From: a virus
Reading direction: 5' to 3' (one strand)
IMG/VR virus record: IMGVR_UViG_3300025010_001528
Coordinates: 1 to 20,844 of that record
DNA length: 20,844 bases
The notes under the pieces were generated by a model. It did not search any database, was not told the DNA's origin, and worked only from the letters and a program-made list of their open reading frames with translations. The translations under genes were made by a program, and so were the position numbers. Of this stretch, positions 13,925-20,581 are shown one piece after another. How positions within the stretch are numbered: position 1 is the first letter of the stretch; every line of letters begins with the position of its first letter.

Positions 13925-15892
13925 ATGAAAATAATTCCACGAAAAGGAAGAAAAGCAAAAACACCCTGGGTATTAATTATTGATACTTTTAAGGGTTTAG
14001 CATCCTTATTGGATGACATTATTCTTGGCGCAAAATTTGCCAAGGAGGCTTTGAATTTAATTCTTGTGCAAGATGGACGATGGAAAACAAGGTGGGGAAG
14101 TGATTATTATGGTAAAGCTTTACCCGGTGGAGCAAAAATAGTATCTTGTGGGATTTATGAGAAAAAAGATGTAGATAAAACCCAGGAGAAAGTAGCTATA
14201 GGAACAGATGGTAAGGCCTATAAATGCGTGGACCAGGGAGATTGGACGGAAATAACTGGAGCAACTTTTGACCTTACTGCTACAAAATATAATTTTTGTC
14301 AGTCGGTTAATCAACTATACATCTCCAATGGAAAAGATAGGTTAACTAGATATAATGGCACAGTTTTACTTCGCTATACGCAATTACCTGCTCCTACTGG
14401 TTTAGGGTTAGTCAGAAATGTTTTAACTGCAGGATCATACAATAATTATTATAAAGTAACCGCACTTAATGAAGTTGGAGAAACTGAGGGTAGCGTAGAA
14501 ATAAACCTTACAACCAATAAAGCTAGAAACTCTTGGATTGTATCTTCTAATGAATATTTAACGCTCTCATGGACTGCTGTAGCTGGAGCTAGTCGCTATC
14601 AAATATATTACGCTGATGAGTCGGGTAAGGAATTATTATTAGCGGAAACTTCAACCACTGGAACCAGTTTTAAGGATGATGGCTCTTTTGTGCAAAATCC
14701 ATTTTTTACTTGTCCGCAAGATGATACTACTGGAGCGCCTGCCTTTAAGATGATTGCCGATAGCGGATCGAGATTATGGGGAATTACTGATGAGTTAGTT
14801 TTTTGGAGTGGTACAGGAGATTTCCTAGGAATATTTTCTGAATTCTATGGTGGAGGTTATCAACCGCTAATTGGAGGAACTGGAGAGCAATTAGAATGGA
14901 TTGGACATTTTCGAAGTGGTAAGGGAGATAGTGTGGCCACAGCCCTAACGAGAAATAAAGCCGGTATAGGATCTATTTGGCAGATACCACTAGAAATTAC
15001 CACAATCGCCGACACGATGATTATAGTGCCTAATCCTACTAGATTGCCTGGACCAATAGGAACAGTGGCAATGCTTGGAGTAGTTGAGGCGAATGACTCT
15101 CTATACATCCCAAATAGTAGAGGAATTTTCTCTTTGAATAATAAAGAGAATGTTCAAAATATTTTATCCACTGGAGAATTATCGGGAAATATTCGCCCAT
15201 CATTTAGAGGATTAAAAAACATAGCTGATATTGCTGGAATTTGGTATGACTCAAAAATTATATTTACAGCTTCAGAAAGTGGAAATGGAAATGACATAAT
15301 GTTTGGTTTGGATAGCGAACAAAATGAATGGTTTTATAAATGGACTATCGGATTTAGATCCTTTCTTGAAGTTACAGAAAGTGGCGGAAAAACTAAACTT
15401 TTAGGAATTCCCAATGATGGAGATAGGCTTATTGAAATATCAAAAAATATTAAAGGGGATTTAGGTAAGCCATTTTTTCAATCTTGGTTATCAGGATTAA
15501 TTCCAATTGATGAAAATGTATCGACTTTTGCCAATATTCAGGAGGCACTAGTTGAACTAGGAAGACCAACTGGAACTATATTTTTTGAAATTCTAGGACT
15601 TGGAAAAAAGGGACAGTTTTCATCCATTACCACCAAACAAATTACAGACAATTTGCAGGCAATAGAATTTTGGACCGGTGATTTAGGAGAAATAACCTTA
15701 AAAGATGAAGAAGATTCTCCAATAACTTACAGTCAAGCATCCGTACCAAAAATTAAGAAAGTTGGAAAAGATTTAAGAGCTATTCAATTTCATATCTATT
15801 CTTCATCAGCCAATACAGATTTTACTATTTTGAAAGTTCAGGCTGTGGGATTAATTAGAAAAATAAAAGCACCATCTAATTTTTATAAATAA
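13925..15892 (+). CDS. Tail hub / nozzle protein (tail tubular B or stabilisation protein type)
   Basis: 655 residues, beta-rich. The N-terminal region has LLDDIILGAKFAKEALNLIL (about 21-40) and GRWKTRWGSDYYGKALPGG, a segment typical of podovirus tail-nozzle proteins in which repeated GxDGKAYKC-like blades follow (GTDGKAYKCVDQGDWTEI, about 93-110; LYISNGKDRLTRYNG, about 132-146). A fibronectin-III-like unit lies at about 155-262 (NYYKVTALNEVGETEG... LSWTAVAGASRYQIYY). The rest continues as blades (LWGITDELVFWSGTGDFLG). The product would form the hexameric channel below the adaptor and carry fibres. It lies 7 bases after the adaptor gene. The start ATG has no SD and follows an A/T-rich gap. 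Confidence 0.7.
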   Translation: MKIIPRKGRKAKTPWVLIIDTFKGLASLLDDIILGAKFAKEALNLILVQDGRWKTRWGSDYYGKALPGGAKIVSCGIYEKKDVDKTQEKVAIGTDGKAYKCVDQGDWTEITGATFDLTATKYNFCQSVNQLYISNGKDRLTRYNGTVLLRYTQLPAPTGLGLVRNVLTAGSYNNYYKVTALNEVGETEGSVEINLTTNKARNSWIVSSNEYLTLSWTAVAGASRYQIYYADESGKELLLAETSTTGTSFKDDGSFVQNPFFTCPQDDTTGAPAFKMIADSGSRLWGITDELVFWSGTGDFLGIFSEFYGGGYQPLIGGTGEQLEWIGHFRSGKGDSVATALTRNKAGIGSIWQIPLEITTIADTMIIVPNPTRLPGPIGTVAMLGVVEANDSLYIPNSRGIFSLNNKENVQNILSTGELSGNIRPSFRGLKNIADIAGIWYDSKIIFTASESGNGNDIMFGLDSEQNEWFYKWTIGFRSFLEVTESGGKTKLLGIPNDGDRLIEISKNIKGDLGKPFFQSWLSGLIPIDENVSTFANIQEALVELGRPTGTIFFEILGLGKKGQFSSITTKQITDNLQAIEFWTGDLGEITLKDEEDSPITYSQASVPKIKKVGKDLRAIQFHIYSSSANTDFTILKVQAVGLIRKIKAPSNFYK

Positions 15893-15906
15893 TAATTAAA
15901 ATAAAA

Positions 15907-15918
15907 ACCCTTTTGGGT
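15907..15918 (+). promoter_or_regulatory. Small hairpin before the tail fibre start
   Basis: ACCC (15907-15910) pairs with GGGT (15915-15918) around TTTT, 8 bases before the fibre ATG at 15927. Only 4 bp, so marginal alone. It is listed because similar hairpins precede the portal, scaffold, capsid and 6108 genes. Confidence 0.3.
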
Positions 15919-15926
15919 AAAAATAT

Positions 15927-17318
15927 ATGACAGCATTAAACACAGATAAATTTAAAAAAGTAGCACCTAATACCGGGTGGCAACTTGGAGCTTCGGGAAT
16001 TTCAGATGCTGCAGTAAACAATTTTGCGCTAGTTTCAGCTTCTGGGATTCCTACTGGCACAGGAGTAATTCTTACAGTGGATAGAGTTGATGCTAGCGGC
16101 GCAAAGACTGCCGATAAAATGGAGAGAGTTCTCGGAGTTATGGATGGCGATACTGTAAAAAATTGTATCCGAGGAGTCGGTGGAACTGCCCAGGCTCATT
16201 CCGGTGGAGCGGTTGTTGAAATATTAATTGATAATAAATTGTGGAATGATTTAATGGATGGAATTTTGGTTGAGCATGAACAACTCGGAACTCATAAAAA
16301 AGCAACTGGAGTAGAAGTTAACGCAGGGACAGAGGAAGGAAAATTATTAACCCCCAAATCAATATTCGATTCTTATTTATCAAACCAATATTTTGGCATG
16401 GCTCGCCAAGCATTAATAAATGGAAATTTTGATGTATGGCAGAGAGCGACCAGTTTTGTAGCTGGTGCTAATAATAATGATGTTTACACTGCTGATAGAT
16501 GGAACTTAATTTCGGATGGAAATGATGCTGTTGATATTTCACAAGAAACGACAGAAGTGCCAGAAGGTTCATCCTCTTCAATGAAATTAGATGTAGAAAC
16601 ATCTAAAAGATTTGGAATTGTTCAATTTCTAGAATTTAAGGATGCTAAAAAGTTGAAGGGAAAAACAGTTTCACTTTCTTTTAAGGTTAAATCAGCCAAT
16701 ATTTCTGCAATAAGAGCTGCAGTTTTATCTTGGGCTGGAACTGCTGATACTTTAACTTCTGATATAGTTAGTGCTTGGGCTGATAATCCTACGTGGGCCG
16801 CTAATTGGACAGAAGAAAATGTGCCAGCTGATTTAGCGGTGACAAGCGAATGGACGACTGTAAAAATTGAAGGGATAGTTCTAGATAGTGCGACTATAAA
16901 TAATCTTGCAATAGCTTTATGGTTACCCAATCAAGAAACTATTGGAGACATAATTTATATTTCTCAAATTCAATTAAATGTTGGGAGTATAGCTTTACCA
17001 TTTCAACCAAAGAGTTATGAGGAAGAATTGAGAGCTTGCCAGAGATACTATGAATATGATTATGGAAATTCAGCTAGCGCATGGTCTGGAGCTACTCTCA
17101 GTGGAGCTACTTTTATATCATCAAGAGTAGGATTTATGGTCGCTAAAAGAATATCTCCAACTATGACCATAGCAAACGGCACTCAAATAAATTTTCCCGC
17201 AGCAGCCAGCACGGTTAATGCCAAATCAGTAAATGGATTTACGTTGCAGAGAGCGGCAAATGCCACAGCTGGCCTAGGCTATTTTATCGACACATGGAAA
17301 GCAGACGCTGAATTATAA
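15927..17318 (+). CDS. Tail fibre / receptor-binding protein
   Basis: 463 residues, beta-rich. The N-terminal part (about 20-115) has a virion-attachment-like domain with GTGVILTVDRVDASGAKT and a repeat-like VRGVGGTAQAHSGGAVVEIL pattern often found at the base of phage fibres. After a linker comes ALINGNFDVWQRATSF...YTADRWN (about 163-195), then a beta-sandwich with SLSFKVKSANISAIRAAV and IAIALWL-like strands, and the conserved ending ...SIALPFQPKSYEEELRACQRYYE, which marks many fibre proteins with carbohydrate-binding modules. The product probably binds a surface polysaccharide of the host. It directly precedes the lysis genes, as usual for the end of a tail operon. Confidence 0.75.
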   Translation: MTALNTDKFKKVAPNTGWQLGASGISDAAVNNFALVSASGIPTGTGVILTVDRVDASGAKTADKMERVLGVMDGDTVKNCIRGVGGTAQAHSGGAVVEILIDNKLWNDLMDGILVEHEQLGTHKKATGVEVNAGTEEGKLLTPKSIFDSYLSNQYFGMARQALINGNFDVWQRATSFVAGANNNDVYTADRWNLISDGNDAVDISQETTEVPEGSSSSMKLDVETSKRFGIVQFLEFKDAKKLKGKTVSLSFKVKSANISAIRAAVLSWAGTADTLTSDIVSAWADNPTWAANWTEENVPADLAVTSEWTTVKIEGIVLDSATINNLAIALWLPNQETIGDIIYISQIQLNVGSIALPFQPKSYEEELRACQRYYEYDYGNSASAWSGATLSGATFISSRVGFMVAKRISPTMTIANGTQINFPAAASTVNAKSVNGFTLQRAANATAGLGYFIDTWKADAEL

Positions 17319-17336
17319 AAATTAAAAACAAAAAAA

Positions 17337-17702
17337 ATGAATCACACTTGCACACAAGAAAAAAATATATTGCATTTAGAATCAAAACTAAAAACCCAAA
17401 AACAACTTGGGGAAGAGACTTATAAAATGGTTACTGATGTGGCTAATAGTCTCGATGAACACCGCAATGCTCAACAAATTCATGAAAAGGAATTGGCTAT
17501 ATTTATGACCAATACTAATCAAGTAATGGATATTGTAAATAAACAGCTTTTACCGGCTTACAAAGAAGAAGAAAAAGCTGAAATAGCTAAGCAATGGATA
17601 AAGCAGCAGGCAGTGAGCGGAAAATTTTGGGTGAGTGTCTTGGTGAGTGTTATGGCATTTTTTGGAATTTTAGGGGTAATTATTAAGCAATCGTTAAAGT
17701 AA
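17337..17702 (+). CDS. Coiled-coil protein with C-terminal TM segment (holin-like / XhlA-like)
   Basis: 121 residues. The first two thirds are hydrophilic helix with heptad-like spacing (residues about 15-75, starting near NILHLESKLKTQKQLGEE). Residues of about 97-118 (FWVSVLVSVMAFFGILGVII) form one transmembrane helix with a short basic end. The pattern is that of haemolysin XhlA-like holin accessory proteins, which anchor a coiled coil to the membrane. It starts the lysis cassette, 18 bases after the fibre gene. A spanin-like role is possible but there is no lipobox. No SD is seen; the leader is a run of A. Confidence 0.6.
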   Translation: MNHTCTQEKNILHLESKLKTQKQLGEETYKMVTDVANSLDEHRNAQQIHEKELAIFMTNTNQVMDIVNKQLLPAYKEEEKAEIAKQWIKQQAVSGKFWVSVLVSVMAFFGILGVIIKQSLK

Positions 17703-17736
17703 TTATTAATCACTAAGTCTTATTAGTAAAAAACTT

Positions 17737-17880
17737 TTGGAAGACATACTGGCAATTATATTTATAATCTCAATGATGATAGCGACATTATCGTTCGCGC
17801 TTTTGTATTTAGTTAAGAAAGCTGATAACCCAAATAAATATCCAATAATCCAAAAACAATATAATTATTATAAAAAATAA
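17737..17880 (+). CDS. Tiny TM protein, probable lysis accessory (TTG start)
   Basis: Forty-seven residues if the TTG at 17737 is used; the open frame reaches back to 17710 but no ATG lies at its start. Residues of about 3-25 (DILAIIFIISMMIATLSFAL) are a single transmembrane helix, followed by a basic, Tyr/Asn-rich tail (LVKKADNPNKYPIIQKQYNY). A start at one of two ATGs at about residues 13-14 would cut the membrane segment in half. It lies between two lysis genes, stopping 4 bases before the lysin ATG, and the gap would otherwise be 180 bases in a compact operon. This suggests a real gene, possibly a second holin or spanin-like component. Confidence 0.5.
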   Translation: MEDILAIIFIISMMIATLSFALLYLVKKADNPNKYPIIQKQYNYYKK

Positions 17881-17884
17881 ATTT

Positions 17885-18577
17885 ATGAAATATTTTCGTT
17901 ATGGACATGTCGAGGGGATAAAAGTTAAATTAGGAGACATAGTTAAAAAAGGGCAAATGATTGCCAAAAATGGAACTGGTAATAGTCAGTGGTATGCGCA
18001 TTGTCATGCTGATGGTTTGAAATATAAACCGGCTAAATGGACCGAGTATTGTATAGGCAAATCCAAGGAGTGGGTGAAGGATCATTATTTTGATATTAGC
18101 GAGCATGCAAAAACAATAATGCCGACTTTTCATCATCTAGGATTAGGTTGGTTAGAATATTGGGATTATGATACACAGTCAAAAAAAACAGTTGGAGCTA
18201 GAAAACCATGTTTTCATCCCGGGCTAGATCTTAATGGAGCAGGAAGTGGTAACGCTGATCTTAACGATCCAATTCATAGCGCCTGTGATGGGGTAGTAGT
18301 TTATATCTATAGTGGAACTGGAAGTAACGAAGGGTGGGGAGATTTAATCGTGATTGAAGAAAAAATAGTAGAGGTAAAACCAGCGCCCGAGGTAATTGAA
18401 AAAGTAGAAATTACGGAAAAACCTATAGAAAATAATCCTGTAATTATAGAAGAAGAAAAACCTCAAGAAATTGAAAAGGTCGATACCGAGGATGTAAAAA
18501 AGGATGAAGTCATCCCGGTAAATTTAAGGTTTATATTGGAAAAGATAATTGGTTTATTTAATAAATTTTTAAGATAA
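17885..18577 (+). CDS. M23-type peptidoglycan endopeptidase (endolysin) with permuted half-domains
   Basis: 230 residues. M23 enzymes are zinc endopeptidases cutting peptide cross-links in cell walls. The usual order is HxxxD, a Gly-rich strand pair, then YxH and HxH. Here the C-terminal half comes first: YGHV (6-9, catalytic-type His8), VKLGDIVKKGQMIAKNGTG (14-32) and HCH (39-41, His41 as zinc ligand). The N-terminal half follows: FHHLGLGWLEYW (82-93), HPGLD (111-115, zinc ligands His111 and Asp115), NADLNDPIHSACDGVVVYI (123-141) and GWGDLIVIEE (150-159). All expected key residues are therefore present in swapped order. An acidic/Pro/Val linker (about 160-205) and an amphipathic helix (NLRFILEKIIGLFNKFLR, 213-230) end it; there is no signal peptide. 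The frame is closed 36 codons or fewer upstream (a TAA about 37 bases before the ATG), so no lost N-terminal half exists in front. It could alternatively be two deleted tandem domains. Confidence 0.75.
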   Translation: MKYFRYGHVEGIKVKLGDIVKKGQMIAKNGTGNSQWYAHCHADGLKYKPAKWTEYCIGKSKEWVKDHYFDISEHAKTIMPTFHHLGLGWLEYWDYDTQSKKTVGARKPCFHPGLDLNGAGSGNADLNDPIHSACDGVVVYIYSGTGSNEGWGDLIVIEEKIVEVKPAPEVIEKVEITEKPIENNPVIIEEEKPQEIEKVDTEDVKKDEVIPVNLRFILEKIIGLFNKFLR

Positions 18578-18582
18578 AAAAT

Positions 18583-18759
18583 ATGAAAAAATGGTATGAA
18601 AGTTGGACAGTTTGGTTCAATATCGCAATATTAGCGATAGCCACAATTAACGAATTGGCAAAGATTGTGCCGATATCAGCTGAGGTGATGGGAATGGTTG
18701 GGGTTATTGGCAATTTATTGTTAAGAATAAAGACTGAAACAGGGATTTATTTTAAGTAA
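18583..18759 (+). CDS. Holin-like small membrane protein, 58 residues
   Basis: The ATG is 5 bases after the lysin stop. The start MKKWYESWTVWFNIAIL and the end with GNLLLRIKTETGI have the look of small phage membrane proteins that begin KxWYxSKTVWxN and end in an Arg-x-x-Thr stretch, often annotated as holin or lysis-associated proteins. Two hydrophobic segments are visible (about 9-28 and 33-48), probably a hairpin in the inner membrane. It would form or regulate the lesion that releases the lysin. It is the last gene of the lysis cassette; beyond it non-coding DNA begins. No SD is visible. Confidence 0.7.
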   Translation: MKKWYESWTVWFNIAILAIATINELAKIVPISAEVMGMVGVIGNLLLRIKTETGIYFK

Positions 18760-18782
18760 TAATTTAAAATGCATACGACAAC

Positions 18783-18811
18783 TTGCAAAGAAAAGCAATA
18801 AGGTATATAAT
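18783..18811 (+). promoter_or_regulatory. Sigma70-type promoter of a small RNA
   Basis: TTGCAA (18783-18788) and TATAAT (18806-18811) with a 17-bp spacer. Transcription should start near 18818 and read into a short unit ending at a terminator about 88 bases later. Confidence 0.65.
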
Positions 18812-18817
18812 TAAACT

Positions 18818-18905
18818 GTTAAAAATAAAAGGAGACCTTTATTTAAAAACGAATCTCCATTTTATTTAGTTCTGACTACTTCTCAACTCGAGAGGTAGTT
18901 TTTGC
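18818..18905 (+). ncRNA. Candidate small RNA, about 88 nt, two hairpins
   Basis: Hairpin 1 pairs AAATAAAAGGAGA (18823-18835) with TCTCC-a-TTTTATTT (18854-18867), with one bulged A and an 18-base loop. Hairpin 2 is the terminator. There is no ORF of useful length. The unit is bounded by its own promoter and terminator, on the same strand as the late genes, just after the lysis cassette. The function is unknown; it could regulate translation by base pairing, for example through the exposed loop or GGAGA. Confidence 0.55.
18875..18903 (+). terminator. Terminator of the small RNA
   Basis: ACTACTTCTC (18875-18884) pairs with GAGAGGTAGT (18890-18899), one G-U pair, loop AACTC, followed by a T-run (18899-18903). 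Confidence 0.8.
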
Positions 18906-18970
18906 TTTCTTTATTATTTTTCTGGTAAAGAAATTAACCAGCAGGTAAATAAATACCATATTTGTTTTTG

Positions 18971-19010
18971 TCTAAAACATATCTTCTATCGATAATGGCA
19001 TAGTTTTAGA
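18971..19010. repeat. Spaced inverted repeat with central palindrome
   Basis: TCTAAAAC (18971-18978) and GTTTTAGA (19003-19010) are exact inverted copies 24 bases apart; TATCGATA (18987-18994) between them is a perfect palindrome. It could be an RNA stem, an operator pair, or integrase-related DNA. No promoter directly drives it. Confidence 0.45.
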
Positions 19011-19016
19011 TATCAG

Positions 19017-19079
19017 CCACTATATTTGCTACACAAGTGAGCAAACATAATGGCCCATATATATTATAGCATATAGTGG
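19017..19079 (+). other. Compact three-way-junction fold in non-coding DNA
   Basis: Outer stem CCACTATAT (19017-19025) with ATATAGTGG (19071-19079). Inner hairpin TTGCT/AGCAA (19026-19030 with 19040-19044), extendable by CAC/GTG. Second inner hairpin ATAAT/ATTAT (19047-19051 with 19063-19067). Junction linkers are 0, 2 and 3 bases. No clear promoter or ORF is associated, so it may act as DNA (protein-binding dyads) or RNA. A hairpin GACA-TTTT-TGTC follows at about 19090-19101. The non-coding stretch 18760-19385 holds these elements and two promoters. Confidence 0.4.
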
Positions 19080-19128
19080 TTTTGTGACCGACATTTTTGT
19101 CCACAGTTTCCACGAAATAAACGAAACA

Positions 19129-19157
19129 TTGACAAAAAAACAAATATCCGCTACTAT
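19129..19157 (+). promoter_or_regulatory. Sigma70-type promoter upstream of the integrase
   Basis: TTGACA (19129-19134) and TACTAT (19152-19157) with a 17-bp spacer. The predicted start near 19164 gives a 220-base structured leader before the integrase ATG at 19386. Confidence 0.65.
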
Positions 19158-19199
19158 CCAATGTTATTAGTTTTTAAAAAATTTCATCTTTTAACTTGT

Positions 19200-19234
19200 G
19201 TCTTTTTTAAAAAGACCTTCTCAGCAATGAGAGG
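19200..19234 (+). promoter_or_regulatory. Two hairpins in the integrase leader
   Basis: GTCTTTTTTAAAAAGAC (19200-19216) is a near-perfect palindrome. CTTCTC/GAGAGG (19217-19222 with 19229-19234, one G-U pair, loop AGCAAT) follows and touches the left arm of the larger inverted repeat. No T-run follows, so it is not a plain terminator. Confidence 0.4.
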
Positions 19235-19358
19235 CTTGGCGGACAAGTGCGATGTTTCACTTTTTGTGGTATAGTACAGTTACGATACGATAGTCATTTA
19301 CTTGGTTATCATATTGTAACCCATAAAACCGCTCATCGAAACCTTGTGCCGCCAAGCC
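19233..19358. repeat. Inverted repeats bounding a promoter-bearing segment beside the integrase
   Basis: GGCTTGGCGG (19233-19242) and CCGCCAAGCC (19349-19358) are exact inverted copies. CAAG (19244-19247) and CTTG (19343-19346) extend the match with a small offset, and CGATG (19250-19254)/CATCG (19334-19338) pair further in. The segment between contains an extended -10 box and no ORF. It could be an invertible switch, an integrase recognition region, or the closing stem of a leader RNA. GGTGG about 9 bases before the ATG at 19386 may act as SD. Confidence 0.5.
19267..19275 (+). promoter_or_regulatory. Extended -10 promoter inside the inverted-repeat segment
   Basis: TGGTATAGT (19267-19275) has the TGn extension and a TATAAT-like hexamer with one mismatch. 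No good -35 lies 17 bp upstream. The start would be near 19282, about 100 bases before the integrase ATG. Confidence 0.4.
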
Positions 19359-19385
19359 AAGGGACTAGGTGGGTGGTTTTATTTT

Positions 19386-20297
19386 ATGTTGTTAAGCGAT
19401 GCAATAAACAATTTTGGAAATTGGAAAAAAATGAGTTGTGAAACTAGCACGCTAAAAGGCTATACCTTAATTTTGAAACAATTTGCACTGTTTCAAAAAA
19501 ACTGTGATTTAGAAAATGTTAAATTAGATAGTGTAATGGAATGGTTTAATTTGATGAAGGATTTAGATTGGGACCATAATTCTTTTATTACGAAAGCAAT
19601 GGCCATAAGAAAGTTTTTTGAATTTTATAGTAAACAAGGATTTACCGTTATCGATCCATGGTTAATACCAATACCCAAAAAGAAATATAAAATGCAAAGA
19701 GTGGCCACTAGAGAGGAATATGAAAAAATAATAAATGCTATTCCTGAAAATAATGATCCTAGGCATATCAGAAACAGAGCGATTATTAATTTGTTGTGGG
19801 ACACAGGAGCGCGAAACGGAGAAATATGTTCAATTAATGTTGACGATTTAGATTTAGTGGAAAGAAGGGCAGTTATCCAAACTGAAAAATCAAGGGGCGC
19901 GAGACCAGTCAGAGAAATATTTTGGACAAAGGAAACCAACGAAAATTTAAAGAAGTGGCTAGCTAAAAGAAAACACCTGGAGGATGTAATGATTTTTAAA
20001 GATTATGATGCATTGTTTATTGCTGTTTGTGGCGGTGGAGTTCACCATAACTCTGGAAAGAGATTGCAAAATAAGGGACTAGGGGAGATGCTGAGAAGAT
20101 GTTGCAAGAGAGCAAAGATTGAAACGCTAAATGCTCATAGCTTCCGGCACCACATGGGCCACCAAATAGTTAAGAAAGGAGGATCTAATTCTGATGTATC
20201 AAATATATTAGGGCATTCATCACTTCAAAGTTCTTTTGTTTATACCCAAATGACCAATGTAGAATTGAAGAAAAGGTATGAATTATTTGTTAAATAG
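19386..20297 (+). CDS. Tyrosine recombinase / phage integrase
   Basis: 303 residues from the ATG at 19386, which has a GGTGG about 9 bases upstream; an upstream in-frame ATG at 19344 lies in the inverted repeat. The N-terminal part (1-100) is a helical core-binding (SAM-like) domain with FEFYSKQGF. The catalytic domain shows the expected set: Arg143 in DTGARNGEI, a likely Lys168 in TEKSRGARP, His251 and Arg254 in HSFRHH, His277 in LGHSS and the nucleophile Tyr286 in FVYTQM. The product cuts and rejoins DNA at attachment sites, or acts as a XerC/FimB-like recombinase. The length of about 300 suits simple Xer-like enzymes without an arm-binding domain. It lies between a highly structured leader and an HTH gene, the usual lysogeny module. 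The stop is TAG. Confidence 0.9.
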   Translation: MLLSDAINNFGNWKKMSCETSTLKGYTLILKQFALFQKNCDLENVKLDSVMEWFNLMKDLDWDHNSFITKAMAIRKFFEFYSKQGFTVIDPWLIPIPKKKYKMQRVATREEYEKIINAIPENNDPRHIRNRAIINLLWDTGARNGEICSINVDDLDLVERRAVIQTEKSRGARPVREIFWTKETNENLKKWLAKRKHLEDVMIFKDYDALFIAVCGGGVHHNSGKRLQNKGLGEMLRRCCKRAKIETLNAHSFRHHMGHQIVKKGGSNSDVSNILGHSSLQSSFVYTQMTNVELKKRYELFVK

Positions 20298-20307
20298 TAG
20301 AGTTTTG

Positions 20308-20336
20308 TTGACAAATGTCTTTTTATGCTGTATCTT
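20308..20336 (+). promoter_or_regulatory. Promoter of the HTH gene, giving a leaderless mRNA
   Basis: TTGACA (20308-20313) and TATCTT (20331-20336) with a 17-bp spacer. Seven bases after the -10 lies the ATG at 20344, so the transcript would start at or one to two bases before the initiation codon. The promoter sits just after the integrase stop. Confidence 0.6.
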
Positions 20337-20343
20337 TATCTAT

Positions 20344-20544
20344 ATGAAAAAAGCAACACCAGGAAGACCAATTGATATAAAATCAATTACTAAAGTGCAA
20401 GAATACCGAGGTAAGGGCTTAAATCAGTCAGAAATTGCACGAGTAATGAAAAAAACGAGACAACAAGTTAATCGTTGGTTTTTGTATTTAGATGAAAATA
20501 GGGTTGATTTTACTGATAAAAATAATAATGTTGACAAGATTTAA
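20344..20544 (+). CDS. Small HTH DNA-binding protein (resolvase/transposase-type HTH)
   Basis: Sixty-six residues from the ATG at 20344; an in-frame ATG at 20278 lies in the integrase gene, before the promoter, and is rejected. The sequence opens with GRPIDIKSI, a GRP motif like the minor-groove anchor of Hin-type resolvases. A helix-turn-helix follows (about 24-46, GLNQSEIARVMKKTRQQVNRWF), and the tail is acidic (DENRVDFTDKNNN). This pattern is found in small regulators and in the C-terminal parts of site-specific recombinases. As it stands next to the integrase it could be a repressor or a recombination directionality factor. There is no effector or dimerisation domain, so it may act as a multimer. 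The mRNA is probably leaderless. Confidence 0.65.
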   Translation: MKKATPGRPIDIKSITKVQEYRGKGLNQSEIARVMKKTRQQVNRWFLYLDENRVDFTDKNNNVDKI

Positions 20545-20559
20545 AAAGTTTGCTATAAT
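20531..20559 (+). promoter_or_regulatory. Near-consensus sigma70 promoter
   Basis: TTGACA (20531-20536) and TATAAT (20554-20559) are both perfect, with a 17-bp spacer; this is the best promoter in the window. The -35 lies inside the end of the HTH gene. Transcription should start near 20566 and end at the terminator at 20785-20810, an RNA of about 240 bases with no ATG-started ORF of use. Confidence 0.8.
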
Positions 20560-20581
20560 GGATTTAGAACATTAAAAATAA

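Noticed and set aside
18971-19012. GTTTTAGA-type word resembling part of a Cas9 repeat or tracrRNA
   Set aside because: There is no repeat array, no spacers and no cas gene; the word is one arm of a local inverted repeat.
19247-19441. 64-residue forward frame in the integrase leader
   Set aside because: It overlaps the inverted repeats and the true integrase frame, and has no protein-like features.
20278-20343. Upstream ATG for the HTH protein
   Set aside because: It lies within the integrase gene and before the promoter, and would add a hydrophobic stretch not expected in this regulator.
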